A DNA stretch of 64,000 nucleotides. Source: an uncultured Paracoccaceae bacterium. GTDB taxonomy: Bacteria; Pseudomonadota; Alphaproteobacteria; Rhodobacterales; Rhodobacteraceae. The position numbers and the translations under genes are program-made. Position 1 is the first letter of the stretch, and each line of letters opens with the position of its first letter. The stretch covers positions 620,001 to 684,000 of the forward strand of contig CANMDF010000003.1 in assembly GCA_947496605.1 (NCBI GenBank). The letters are read 5' to 3'. The notes under the pieces were generated by a model, which was given only the letters and a program-made list of their open reading frames with translations, made no database searches and was not told the origin of the DNA. Positions 53,274 through 62,506 of the stretch are shown here, in pieces.

Positions 53274-54431
53274 GTGGCAAAACAGCCAGCCAAGGGTCGT
53301 AAGACGCCAGCAAAACCAAGAAAAGCGGCACAAACTGCTGCCGCGAAGACCGAATCGGCCAAGGCTGCAAAGCCAGTCGTTGATGCGATTCCAGCCGAGG
53401 TGCACACAAAAGCAGCACCCAAGAAGGTAGAAACACCACCTAAAGCGACTGTGCCACCCGTTGAAAAGCCAAAGCCTGCACCCGAACCGACACTAACACC
53501 GGCACCTGCGACGCAAGGAATGGGGTTTTTCCCACTCGCGCTTGGTGGTCTGCTGGCGGGGGTCATCGGATTTGCCATTGCCACGTTCACCGCACCTGCA
53601 CCGGATACCACACTTGCTGATCAGCTTGCTATTCAATCCACTCAGATAGATGCATTAGAGCAGCGCATCGCGGCCATTCCAGAGATCGATCTTAGCGGGA
53701 TAGAGACTGCGCAGGCCGATCTGAGAGCACAATTATCTGATGTAACGTCGCGGATCGTGGCGCTGGAAGAACGGCCGGTTGGCAGTGCTGGACCAATCGT
53801 GATTGGTGATGATGTTTCCGACGAGATGGATTCTTTGCGTGCCCAAATCGCTGAAATGACGAATGCAGCGCAAACCGAATTGGCCGAGGCGCGTGCGCAA
53901 GCGGCGTCAATCGAAGAAAACGCAGCAGCAGCAGCGCGTAATGCAGCGGCGCGCGCAGCGTTGGCGCGTGTCCAGACAGCACTTGAAAGTGGCGCACCAA
54001 TCGGGGCGGCCTTGGGCGATCTTGAGGACGCTATCGGATCAAGCGCGCCTGAAGCGTTGATTGCGGTGCAAGATGGGGTCCCAACGCTGGCAAGCCTGCA
54101 GGACACATTCCCTGACATGGCCCGTTCTGCATTGGCGACTGCACGCAGCGAAGGTGTCTCAGGCGAAGAGACGACTGGTTTCGGGGCATTTTTGCGCACC
54201 CAACTTGATGTCCGCTCAACCACGCCACAGGAAGGTGACAGTGCTGATGCTGTCCTGTCCCGAGCTGAGGCAGCGGTACGCACTGGTCGCTTGGCAGATG
54301 CATTGGCTGAAGTGAGTGCGCTTCCAGAGGTTGCCCGCGCCGAGATGTCAGATTGGCTGGCCTTGGCGGAAAGCAGGGCTGCTGCATTGGCTGCTGTCGA
54401 TATTCTTTCCACATCCCTTTCAGATAACTAA
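53274..54431 (+). CDS. Mitofilin-like (Mic60-type) inner-membrane protein
   Basis: A 385-residue protein of the alphaproteobacterial mitofilin/COG4223 type. A Pro/Ala/Lys-rich cytoplasmic N-terminus (residues 1-80) is followed by one membrane helix (FPLALGGLLAGVIGFAIATF), then long periplasmic coiled coils (TTLADQLAIQSTQIDALEQR to about residue 240) and a C-terminal helical domain (GRLADALAEVSALPEVARAEM). Mitochondrial Mic60 shapes cristae, and alphaproteobacterial forms can deform membranes. The start is GTG at 53274 with AAAGGGTG upstream. Its place between hemD and hemY is typical in the class. Confidence 0.83.
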   Translation: MAKQPAKGRKTPAKPRKAAQTAAAKTESAKAAKPVVDAIPAEVHTKAAPKKVETPPKATVPPVEKPKPAPEPTLTPAPATQGMGFFPLALGGLLAGVIGFAIATFTAPAPDTTLADQLAIQSTQIDALEQRIAAIPEIDLSGIETAQADLRAQLSDVTSRIVALEERPVGSAGPIVIGDDVSDEMDSLRAQIAEMTNAAQTELAEARAQAASIEENAAAAARNAAARAALARVQTALESGAPIGAALGDLEDAIGSSAPEALIAVQDGVPTLASLQDTFPDMARSALATARSEGVSGEETTGFGAFLRTQLDVRSTTPQEGDSADAVLSRAEAAVRTGRLADALAEVSALPEVARAEMSDWLALAESRAAALAAVDILSTSLSDN

Positions 54432-54442
54432 AGGCGAACCTT

Positions 54443-55891
54443 ATGCTTTGGTCCCTCATTAAAATACTGGCGTTTGTCTTGGCCGTAACGGCGCTGACTT
54501 ACGGTGGCACACAGCTGATGGAAGTGGATGGCGGTGCGACGATTGATGTCGCTGGTCAGGAAATCACACTAAGCCCATTGGAAATGGTCTTTGCCTTTGT
54601 CGCATTGATCGTCGCAGTGTGGCTGGGTTTGAAGTTGCTCACGCTCTGCGTGGCGACGTTCAAATTCCTTAACGGAGACGAGACCGCTATTTCGCGCTAT
54701 TTCGACCGCAACCGTGAACGCAAAGGCTATGAAGCGCTCAGCGAAGGCATGATGGCACTGGCTTCGGGTGAAGGCCATCTTGCGATGACCAAGGCGGCCC
54801 GTGCCGATAAATATTTGCAACAGCCCCAGTTGACGAACCTTCTAACAGCACAAGCCGCAGAGATGACTGGCGACCGCAAAATGGCGGAAGAGACATATAA
54901 AAAACTTTTGGCTGACGACAAAACCCGCTTTGTCGGTGTCCGTGGGATCATGAAGCAAAAGTTGGCGGATGGTGACACTGATATGGCCATGACGTTGGCG
55001 CAAAAGGCGTTTGCCCTCAAACCAAAGCACGAAGAAACCCAAGATGTGCTATTGCGCCTGCAGGCCGAGAAATCGGATTGGGAAGGTGCGCGCAAGACCC
55101 TTGGTGCCAAGTTGAAATCAGGCAGCTTGCCCCGTGATGTGCACAAGCGCCGTGATGCGGTGTTGGCCCTGTCACAGGCCCGCGATATTCTGGGCGACGG
55201 CAAAACGATTGAAGCCCGTGAGGCGGCAATTGAAGCGAACCGTCTGTCGCCCGATTTGATCCCAGCGGCCATTATGGCAGCACGCGGTTATATCGGTGAA
55301 GGAAATGGTCGCTATGCGGCAAGGGTTTTGACCAAAGCGTGGAACGCCCAGCCGCATCCCGACATCGCGGCAGCTTTTGCGGAGATTGCACCAGAGGAAA
55401 GCTCTGATGCGCGGTTGAAACGGTTCAGGACGCTGACAAAGACCACAGCTGATCATCCTGAAACCAAAATGCTGATGGCAGAACTTCACATCACAGCCGA
55501 GGATTTTCCTGCTGCTAAACGTGCGCTGGGCGATTTGATTGAATCCAGCCCAACCGCCCGCAGTCTGACTTTGATGGCTGCAATTGAACGCGGTGAAGGT
55601 GCCGACGATTCCGTGGTGCGCGGTTGGTTGACCAAAGCGCTGACGGCGCCGCGCGGTCCGCAATGGATTTGTGACAGCTGTCAGCACATTCATGCGACGT
55701 GGGCCGCCACTTGTGAGAATTGTGGGTCGTTTGACACGCTCGCGTGGAAAACACCGCCTGCAAGCGAGGTAGCGATGCCAGCCGGCACAGAGATGCTTCC
55801 GTTGATTGTTGGCCAGGCCGCAGAAGTGGCATTGCCCCCGGTCGAGATCGTGCAAGAGGCGGAAGTCGTCGAAGGTGACGCGGCTAAATAG
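54443..55891 (+). CDS. HemY-like TPR membrane protein with C-terminal rubredoxin-like metal site
   Basis: A 482-residue protein. Two N-terminal helices (WSLIKILAFVLAVTALTYGG and MVFAFVALIVAVWLGLKLLTL) form the HemY_N domain, followed by TPR-like helical repeats from about residue 90 to 390. Near residues 409-436 lie two CxxC pairs (Cys410, Cys413, Cys424, Cys427) in WICDSCQHIHATWAATCENC, which resemble the rubredoxin-type site of LapB, another TPR protein. HemY is linked to heme synthesis genes by position, but its precise function is unknown. It follows the mitofilin-like gene by 11 bases. Confidence 0.87.
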   Translation: MLWSLIKILAFVLAVTALTYGGTQLMEVDGGATIDVAGQEITLSPLEMVFAFVALIVAVWLGLKLLTLCVATFKFLNGDETAISRYFDRNRERKGYEALSEGMMALASGEGHLAMTKAARADKYLQQPQLTNLLTAQAAEMTGDRKMAEETYKKLLADDKTRFVGVRGIMKQKLADGDTDMAMTLAQKAFALKPKHEETQDVLLRLQAEKSDWEGARKTLGAKLKSGSLPRDVHKRRDAVLALSQARDILGDGKTIEAREAAIEANRLSPDLIPAAIMAARGYIGEGNGRYAARVLTKAWNAQPHPDIAAAFAEIAPEESSDARLKRFRTLTKTTADHPETKMLMAELHITAEDFPAAKRALGDLIESSPTARSLTLMAAIERGEGADDSVVRGWLTKALTAPRGPQWICDSCQHIHATWAATCENCGSFDTLAWKTPPASEVAMPAGTEMLPLIVGQAAEVALPPVEIVQEAEVVEGDAAK

Positions 55892-56013
55892 CCTCTTGTC
55901 CATCCACAGGCATTGACCGTTCGGGCTTAATGTCTGTTGTTCGTCGCCAATTCTCCATATACGCGCAGCAGCGTAAGTGGTGACATCAATGATAACGATA
56001 GTAAGTGGTCAAA

Positions 56014-56808
56014 ATGCAAATTGAATGGGTCGCAGGATCGCAGGGTCCAGCACCGGATGCCCCGGAAAATGTGGTCGTGACGGTGCCGACGATGGACAGT
56101 CTGATGACCGACATCGCCGCGCATTTTGAGCAGGGACGCGGGTTCAGTCTGGCCACTCTTAACCTCGACCATGTGGTCAAGCTTGCTGATGATGCGGCAT
56201 TCTTGGATGCCTACCGCAAGCACAGTCATGTTACGGCGGATGGCAATCCAATCGTCTGGCTTTCAAAACTGGCGCGTCGCCCTGTTTCGCTTTTGGCAGG
56301 GGCGGACCTGATTGCGCCTTTGGCGCAGTTGGCGGGGAAAATGGATGTGCCGGTCGCGTTACTTGGTAGTACACAAGACACGCTGGATGCAGCAGCGAGT
56401 GCGCTGCAAGACCGCCATCCCGGATTGCGCGTTGTGTTATGCATCGCCCCACCCATGGGATTTGATCCAGAGGGCGCGTTGGCCGATAGCTATATTACAC
56501 AGCTGAACGATGCAGGGGTCGGTCTTTGCTTCCTTGCCCTTGGCGCACCAAAGCAAGAATTGTTGGCCGCTTACGCATCTACAAAAGCGCCGAAAACGGG
56601 CTTTGTATCGATTGGCGCTGGGCTGGATTTTATCGCGGCCAAGCAAACGCGTGCACCAGCCTTTATGCGCATGATTGCTGCAGAATGGTTGTGGCGCATG
56701 ATGACCAACCCCAAAAGATTGGCTGCTCGCTATATGGCGTGCTTTGCCGTTCTGCCCCGGCTGTTCCGGTCAGCCATGAAGGCTCGCCGCGCCAACGCGT
56801 CTGACTGA
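56014..56808 (+). CDS. WecB/TagA/CpsF-family glycosyltransferase
   Basis: A 264-residue glycosyltransferase of the GT26 family, which transfers sugars such as N-acetylmannosamine or ManNAcA to lipid-linked carriers. It has FSLATLNLDHVVKL, the DGNPIVWLSKL region, and LCFLALGAPKQELLA and GFVSIGAGLDFIAAKQTRAPAFM near the C-terminal half. The start is uncertain: ATG 56014 or GTG 56005. It is convergent with manC, whose stop is adjacent. Both point to a polysaccharide or exopolysaccharide pathway separate from the cluster at 30-38 kb. Confidence 0.88.
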   Translation: MQIEWVAGSQGPAPDAPENVVVTVPTMDSLMTDIAAHFEQGRGFSLATLNLDHVVKLADDAAFLDAYRKHSHVTADGNPIVWLSKLARRPVSLLAGADLIAPLAQLAGKMDVPVALLGSTQDTLDAAASALQDRHPGLRVVLCIAPPMGFDPEGALADSYITQLNDAGVGLCFLALGAPKQELLAAYASTKAPKTGFVSIGAGLDFIAAKQTRAPAFMRMIAAEWLWRMMTNPKRLAARYMACFAVLPRLFRSAMKARRANASD

Positions 56809-58239
56809 CTAACCCGTGGGCATATCGGTGCGGTTATAGACGTCCTCATAACGGACAATGTCGTCTTCGCCAAAATAGCTGCCCGTCTGCACTTCGACCA
56901 AATACATCGGCATTTTGCCGGGGTTTGCCATGCGGTGCACTGTGCCCAATGGAATATAGACCCCTTCGTTTTCGGTCACCAGTTTGACTTCATCGCCGAT
57001 CGTCACTTCAGCGGTGCCGGCGACAACAATCCAATGCTCGGAACGGTGATGATGGCTTTGCAGGCTGAGGACACCGCCGGGTTTGACCATGATCCGTTTC
57101 ACCTGAAAGCGTGCATCGAGGCAAAGCGTCTCATACCATCCCCAAGGGCGGTGAAAGCGCGGATAGTGGTCGGCCTGTGATACTTGGTTGGCGCGTAAAA
57201 TCTCGACCACGCGTTTGACGTCTTGGGTGCGCGATTTGTCTGCGACCAGAACTGCATCGCGCATTGCGACGGCCACAACACCATCAAGACCAAGACCCAC
57301 GACCTGCATCGTTTCATCTTCAGAGCGCAGATAGGTATCACGGCAATCCACGGCCACCGCACTGCCAGTCGTGGCTACACCAGCATCGTCCGGATTGGAC
57401 AGCTGCCAGATTGCATCCCAAGCGCCCAAATCAGACCAATTGCTTTCCATGGGAACGGCCATGACGGTCTTTGCATGTTCCATCACTGCATAGTCAAAAG
57501 AAATTGCGCGTGCATTTCCCCATTCTTCAACACCAAGACGGAAGAAGCCCAAGTCTTGTCCGCCCGCATCAATCGCAGCTTGGCACGGGTCTAGCAGATC
57601 GGGGGCATGCGCCCTGAAGGCTGCAATCACATCGGCGACGCGGAATAGAAAGATACCACCGTTCCAAAGGTGACGCCCGTCCGCGATCATTGCCTCAGCC
57701 GTCGCCAGATCAGGCTTTTCCCGAAAGTTCTTTAGCTTTGTCGCAGTGCCCACGACGGGTGCTTCTGTCACTTCCAGATATCCGTACCCCGTTTCGGGGC
57801 GGTCTGGTTGGATACCGAATGTCACAAGCGCTTGGTGTGATTTGGCTGCCTTGGCACCGACCTTTACGGCATCCAGAAAGCTCGGGACGTCACCGATCAC
57901 ATGATCAGATGGCAACACCAGCATCATCGCATCAGGATCATCCGCCAATAACAAAGCCGCGGTCAAAATGGCCGGTGCGGTATCGCGGGCAGCCGGTTCA
58001 ACCACGACGCGGGCATCTGATAGCCCTAATGCGGCGGCTTGGTCAGTTGCCATAAAACGGAACTCATCACCTGTCATAATCAAAGGCGCACCAAAGTCTG
58101 GGCCCATGAACCGCTTGAGCGTCATTTGATAGAGACTATCGGACCCCAGAAGGTTAACAAACTGTTTTGGGTAGGCCTTGCGCGACGCTGGCCATAGCCG
58201 GGTCCCCGATCCGCCGCATAAAATAACAGGTGTAATCAT
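56809..58239 (-). CDS. manC: Mannose-1-phosphate guanylyltransferase / mannose-6-phosphate isomerase
   Basis: A 476-residue bifunctional enzyme. The N-terminal part has the nucleotidyltransferase signature CGGSGTRLWPASRKAYPKQF and VLPSDHVIGDVPSF. The C-terminal cupin, with LSLQSHHHRSEHWIVVAGTAEV and YIPLGTVHRMANPG, is the type II phosphomannose isomerase. It makes GDP-mannose for exopolysaccharide or O-antigen. I prefer the ATG at 58239, which has GGA 7 bases upstream; an in-frame start at 58251 is possible. It is convergent with the WecB-type gene. Confidence 0.94.
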   Translation of the reverse strand: MITPVILCGGSGTRLWPASRKAYPKQFVNLLGSDSLYQMTLKRFMGPDFGAPLIMTGDEFRFMATDQAAALGLSDARVVVEPAARDTAPAILTAALLLADDPDAMMLVLPSDHVIGDVPSFLDAVKVGAKAAKSHQALVTFGIQPDRPETGYGYLEVTEAPVVGTATKLKNFREKPDLATAEAMIADGRHLWNGGIFLFRVADVIAAFRAHAPDLLDPCQAAIDAGGQDLGFFRLGVEEWGNARAISFDYAVMEHAKTVMAVPMESNWSDLGAWDAIWQLSNPDDAGVATTGSAVAVDCRDTYLRSEDETMQVVGLGLDGVVAVAMRDAVLVADKSRTQDVKRVVEILRANQVSQADHYPRFHRPWGWYETLCLDARFQVKRIMVKPGGVLSLQSHHHRSEHWIVVAGTAEVTIGDEVKLVTENEGVYIPLGTVHRMANPGKMPMYLVEVQTGSYFGEDDIVRYEDVYNRTDMPTG

Positions 58240-58408
58240 AAAACGGTCCATTTCTTGCAAGCGCCAGTGGCAATAGCATTATATCCAAATAGGTTAGGCG
58301 GCCTGAATTTGCTGAGCTTGTAGATACAAAACTACCATCACAAAGCCAAGGCGCTAGGTGGCAATTCGAAAAGCAGTCCACTAGTGTGAAACATCAGCTT
58401 TTGCCAAG

Positions 58409-58423
58409 GTGCATTAACTGCAC
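58409..58423. repeat. Inverted repeat before the transglutaminase cluster
   Basis: GTGCA-TTAAC-TGCAC, a 5-base inverted repeat about 33 bases before the first start codon of the Anbu cluster. It sits after TTGCCA (58401-58406), a partial -35, so it could be an operator. Short repeats of this size also occur by chance. Confidence 0.3.
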
Positions 58424-58455
58424 GATTCCCTCCTAAGGGCAAAGGAAAGCTAAAC

Positions 58456-59235
58456 TTGCTGATATCCATCCGTTCAAGACTGAAATATGCGGCGACGGCC
58501 CGTTGCAGCCTGTTGTTGCAGATTGAAGCGGCAGAGGATCAAACGCAGGTCTGCGAAATGGGCGATCTGACGTTTAAGACCGACGTGGCATGGCATTTGA
58601 TCAAAGGGGAAGAGAACATTGGGCACCGCAGGTGGGGTCAGGTTGAAGGGCTTTTTGACTGTAGCTATACTGCAGATGTCCGTGTCGACCGCTCAGTCAG
58701 CGATCTGGCAAAACTCCACAGCGGCCCTTTGCATAGCTTGCCGTCCGACGTCACCAAGTTCCTGATGCCATCGCGTTATTGTCACCCAGAAGCGTTCCTG
58801 GCTTTTGTGCCTGACCAGTTCGGATCAACGTCTGGCGGCAGGCTGATTGCGGACATGGCGCATTGGATTGCCGGCCAATTCACCTATGACAACGGGGCCA
58901 GCAATGGTCTGACGACGGCCACGGATAGTTTTAAAGCGCGGCGTGGCGTGTGCCGGGACTATGCGCATGTCTTGATTGCAATGGCGCGGTCGGTCGGTAT
59001 CCCGGCAAGAATGGCCAGCGTTTATGCGCCCAACGTGGTTCCGCAAGATTTTCACGCGGTTGCAGAGGTTTATCTGGAAGATGCGTGGCATCTGATCGAT
59101 CCAACCGAAATGGCTGACCCAGCCCAGATGGTGCGGATCGGTGTGGGCCGTGATGCTGCAGATGTCTCATTTATGACCTCTTACGGCTGGATGGAGCTGA
59201 TAGAACAATCAGTTGATGTCACACGTCTTTCTTAA
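58456..59235 (+). CDS. Transglutaminase-like cysteine peptidase (first of the Anbu cluster)
   Basis: A 259-residue bacterial transglutaminase-like protein. The triad is intact: Cys166 in RRGVCRDYAHVL, His200 in DFHAVAEVYLED and Asp215 in LIDPTEM. The N-terminal part forms the beta-rich domain of this family. The start is TTG at 58456 with AAAGGAA 8 bases upstream; no ATG fits. It begins a five-gene string with an ATP-grasp protein 57 bases downstream, an alpha-E protein, a second transglutaminase and Anbu. No signal peptide is seen, so it acts in the cytoplasm. Confidence 0.88.
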   Translation: MLISIRSRLKYAATARCSLLLQIEAAEDQTQVCEMGDLTFKTDVAWHLIKGEENIGHRRWGQVEGLFDCSYTADVRVDRSVSDLAKLHSGPLHSLPSDVTKFLMPSRYCHPEAFLAFVPDQFGSTSGGRLIADMAHWIAGQFTYDNGASNGLTTATDSFKARRGVCRDYAHVLIAMARSVGIPARMASVYAPNVVPQDFHAVAEVYLEDAWHLIDPTEMADPAQMVRIGVGRDAADVSFMTSYGWMELIEQSVDVTRLS

Positions 59236-59292
59236 ACTTGATGTGTCGGACAGTCGCCTTGCAACTCTGACTGGTCTTGTTACGCTGGCCGA

Positions 59293-60720
59293 ATGAATTC
59301 AGACCGACAACACTTTGACGAGATGCTTTTGGGTCAGGATGGTGTGCGTGCACCCTATGCTGAATATCAAAAGTGGTTCTCGCAAGAAGATCCGACCCGC
59401 CTGTCCAAAAAGTCAAAAGAGGCAGAAGCGTTTTTCAGACGCACAGGGATTACCTTTAACGTCTATGGCCAGTCTGCCGCGCAAGAGCGGTTGATCCCAT
59501 TTGATTTGATCCCACGGGTCATCGCGAACCGTGAATGGACCAAACTGTCGAAAGGGATTGAACAACGGGTGCGCGGCATCAACGCGTTCTTGCACGATAT
59601 TTATCACCGTCAGGAAATCCTGCGTGCAGGTGTCGTCCCTGTTGAGTTGATCGCCCAGAACGAAGCGTTTCTTCCACAGATGATTGGCGTCACGCCACCC
59701 GGTAATGTTTACACCCATATCGTTGGCACCGACATTGTGCGCACAGGCGAAGATGATTTCTTTGTACTGGAAGACAATGCGCGCACTCCGTCGGGCGTGT
59801 CTTACATGCTCGAAAATCGCGAAACGATGCTGCAGATGTTCCCTGAGCTGTTTAGCCAGATCAAAGTGCAGCCTGTTAGCGATTACCCTAAAAACTTGCG
59901 CCGGTCATTGGCCGCTTGTGCGCCCGAAAACTGCGACGGCAAGCCAACCGTAGCTGTGCTGACGCCGGGTATCCATAACTCGGCTTATTTTGAACATTCC
60001 TTCCTTGCCGATCAGATGGGCGTTGAACTGGTCGAAGGCCATGATCTGCGTGTCGTTGACGGTAAGATCGCCATGCGCACGACCGAAGGTTATCAGGTCA
60101 TCGACGTCCTCTATCGACGTGTTGATGATGATTATCTCGATCCGCTGAACTTTAAGCCGGAATCCATGCTGGGTGTGCCGGGTATCATGGATGTCTACCG
60201 CGCGGGTAACATCACGATTGCCAATGCGCCTGGCACCGGCATTGCCGATGACAAGGCGATCTATTCCTACATGCCTGACATCATCGAATTCTATACCGGT
60301 GAAAAAGCAATCCTAAAGAACGTGCAGACATTCCGCTGTTCTGAACCAGATTCGCTGAAATACGTGCTTGATAACCTTGCTGATTTAGTCGTCAAAGAGG
60401 TTCATGGCTCTGGCGGTTATGGTATGTTGGTGGGGCCCGCTGCTTCAAAGAAGGAACTAGCGTCGTTCGCGGCCAAGCTGCGCAAGTCACCTTCGAACTA
60501 CATTGCCCAACCGACGCTATCATTGTCGACCGTGCCAATCTTTACCAAAAAAGGACTGGCGCCTCGCCACGTTGACTTGCGTCCCTTTGCCCTGTTTTCG
60601 CCCGATGGCATGAACATCACGCCTGGCGGTCTGACACGGGTAGCGTTGAAGGCAGGATCACTTGTCGTGAATTCAAGCCAAGGTGGCGGCACCAAAGATA
60701 CTTGGGTTTTGGAGGACTAG
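59293..60720 (+). CDS. Circularly permuted ATP-grasp type 2 protein
   Basis: A 475-residue protein of the COG2308 type: a circularly permuted ATP-grasp enzyme, a fold that usually forms amide bonds using ATP. Conserved parts include RVRGINAFLHDIYHRQEIL, DFFVLEDNARTPSGVSYMLENR, ITIANAPGTGIADDKAIYSYMP and VVKEVHGSGGYGMLVGP. It is nearly always next to an alpha-E gene and transglutaminases, and comparative genomics (Iyer and colleagues) proposed that it makes a peptide or peptide tag. The substrate is unknown. The alpha-E gene starts 4 bases after its stop. Confidence 0.93.
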   Translation: MNSDRQHFDEMLLGQDGVRAPYAEYQKWFSQEDPTRLSKKSKEAEAFFRRTGITFNVYGQSAAQERLIPFDLIPRVIANREWTKLSKGIEQRVRGINAFLHDIYHRQEILRAGVVPVELIAQNEAFLPQMIGVTPPGNVYTHIVGTDIVRTGEDDFFVLEDNARTPSGVSYMLENRETMLQMFPELFSQIKVQPVSDYPKNLRRSLAACAPENCDGKPTVAVLTPGIHNSAYFEHSFLADQMGVELVEGHDLRVVDGKIAMRTTEGYQVIDVLYRRVDDDYLDPLNFKPESMLGVPGIMDVYRAGNITIANAPGTGIADDKAIYSYMPDIIEFYTGEKAILKNVQTFRCSEPDSLKYVLDNLADLVVKEVHGSGGYGMLVGPAASKKELASFAAKLRKSPSNYIAQPTLSLSTVPIFTKKGLAPRHVDLRPFALFSPDGMNITPGGLTRVALKAGSLVVNSSQGGGTKDTWVLED

Positions 60721-60724
60721 CGCG

Positions 60725-61666
60725 ATGTTAGGAAAAACCGCAGGTGGCCTGTATTGGATGTTCCGTTTTCTTGAACGCAGCGAGAACACCGCGCGTTTGG
60801 TTGAAGCCGGATTTCGGATTGCATTGACCCGGTCAAAAGACCCCGAAGCCGAGTGGAAATCTGTTTTGACGACCGCTGGTGCGCGGTCTTTGTATGACCA
60901 AAAGTACGATGATTACGCGGCATCAAGTGCGCTGGATTTCCTGCTGCGCGATGCGAGCAATCCATCAAGTGTAATCTCATGCATCGATAACGCGCGCACA
61001 AACGCCCGCATGGTGCGCACCGCGTTAACGACTGAAGTCTGGGAGGCCGTCAATGAAAGCTGGATGGCCCTGAAGACAGCGCTGAAATCGCCGATCACAG
61101 AAACAAAATTGCCCGCCTTGCTGGGTGAAATTCGGCGACACACGGCACTGGTGCGCGGTGCTGTTCATGGCACGATGCTACGCAATGACATCTTTGATTT
61201 CACACAGATCGGTATTGCGCTTGAACGGGCCGACAACACGGCCCGTATCATTGATGTGAAGTATTACACACTGCTGCCATCGGCCAGTTTTGTGGGATCG
61301 ACCCTTGATAACGTACAGTGGGAAACGATCCTGCGGTCGGTTTCGGCCCACCGGTCGTTTCGCTGGCTGAACAATCACGATATTTCCCCTATGAGCATCG
61401 CTGATTTTTTGATTTTCGACAGCCGTTTTCCAAGGTCTTTATCGTTTTGCAGCCGTATTTTGGAAGACAATCTCGGGTATTTGGCCAAGGACTATGATAA
61501 CCGGTTGCCGTGTCATGACATGATCGATGCGCAACGTGAAAGACTGCGTGAACAAACGATTGCATCGGTCTTTGACGACGGGCTGCACCAGTTTATTACG
61601 TCTTTCATCAGCGAGAACAACGCCATCGGTCAGCAGATCGAAAAAGACTATCGGTTTGTGGGTTAG
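60725..61666 (+). CDS. Alpha-E domain protein
   Basis: A 313-residue all-helical protein of the alpha-E family (COG2307), whose function is not known. Conserved elements are the start MLGKTAGGLYWMFRFLERSE, then ENTARLVEAGFRIAL and ALERADNTARIIDVKYY. It accompanies the permuted ATP-grasp protein in most genomes and may hold its substrate or act as a partner subunit. The ATG at 60725 follows the ATP-grasp stop by 4 bases; an in-frame longer version would overlap that gene and is not needed. Confidence 0.92.
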   Translation: MLGKTAGGLYWMFRFLERSENTARLVEAGFRIALTRSKDPEAEWKSVLTTAGARSLYDQKYDDYAASSALDFLLRDASNPSSVISCIDNARTNARMVRTALTTEVWEAVNESWMALKTALKSPITETKLPALLGEIRRHTALVRGAVHGTMLRNDIFDFTQIGIALERADNTARIIDVKYYTLLPSASFVGSTLDNVQWETILRSVSAHRSFRWLNNHDISPMSIADFLIFDSRFPRSLSFCSRILEDNLGYLAKDYDNRLPCHDMIDAQRERLREQTIASVFDDGLHQFITSFISENNAIGQQIEKDYRFVG

Positions 61667-61671
61667 GGATC

Positions 61672-62469
61672 ATGAAACTTAGCATCAAACACACCACACA
61701 ATACACTTATGACGCACCTGTTTCCTACGGTTTGCAACAGGTACGGCTGACGCCTGTCAGTGGCAAGCATCAAACGGTCAATGATTGGCAGGTCAAGGTG
61801 ACCGGCGGCACCAAAGAGCTTTTGTTCCCAGATCAATATCAAAATCAAACTCTGCTGGTGAAGGCCGATCAGGGCGCGACCGAGGTCACGGTTGAGGTGT
61901 CGGGCGAGGTTGATACCCACTGCGCGGACGGGGTCTTTGGCAAAACCTATGGCACCGCCCCGCTTTGGCATTTCCTACAAAGCACGCCGCGCACGCAGCC
62001 GGGCAAAGGTATTCGCAAACTGGCAAAAACTGTTTCGAAAGCTGCGAACCCGTTGGATGGCCTGCATGCGCTGTCAAAGGCGATCATTGATGCCGTGCCT
62101 TACGGCCAAGCCGATACATTTGCGGGCACAACGGCGGAAGAATCACTGACCGCTGGTGGTGGCGTCTGTCAGGATCATGCGCAAATTTTCGTATCAGCAG
62201 CCCGTCTTGCAGGCATACCCGCGCGTTATGTTAGCGGTTATCTGATGATGAACGACCGGATTGACCAAGATGCCAGCCATGCCTGGGCGGAAGCGCATAT
62301 CGATGGCTTAGGCTGGGTCGGCTTTGATGTGTCCAACGGCATTTGCCCCGATGAACGGTACGTCAGGATTGCAACAGGCCGCGATTCACGTGATGCATCG
62401 CCGATTACTGGCGTCAGAATGGGTGCGGCATCCGAGTCCATGATTGTATCGCTGCAAATTCAGCAGTAA
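61672..62469 (+). CDS. Transglutaminase-like cysteine peptidase (second of the Anbu cluster)
   Basis: A 265-residue transglutaminase-family protein with a beta-rich N-terminal half (LSIKHTTQYTYDAPVSYGLQQVRL) and the core domain. The triad is Cys166 in GGVCQDHAQIF, His203 in ASHAWAEAHIDG and Asp219 in WVGFDVSNGICP. It follows the alpha-E gene by 5 bases. It resembles the COG1305 members that accompany ATP-grasp/alpha-E pairs. It differs clearly from the first transglutaminase, so the two probably act on different substrates or steps. No signal peptide. Confidence 0.93.
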   Translation: MKLSIKHTTQYTYDAPVSYGLQQVRLTPVSGKHQTVNDWQVKVTGGTKELLFPDQYQNQTLLVKADQGATEVTVEVSGEVDTHCADGVFGKTYGTAPLWHFLQSTPRTQPGKGIRKLAKTVSKAANPLDGLHALSKAIIDAVPYGQADTFAGTTAEESLTAGGGVCQDHAQIFVSAARLAGIPARYVSGYLMMNDRIDQDASHAWAEAHIDGLGWVGFDVSNGICPDERYVRIATGRDSRDASPITGVRMGAASESMIVSLQIQQ

Positions 62470-62506
62470 GTGCTGAGACGAACATCGTCGAAACTGGACT
62501 ATTAAA

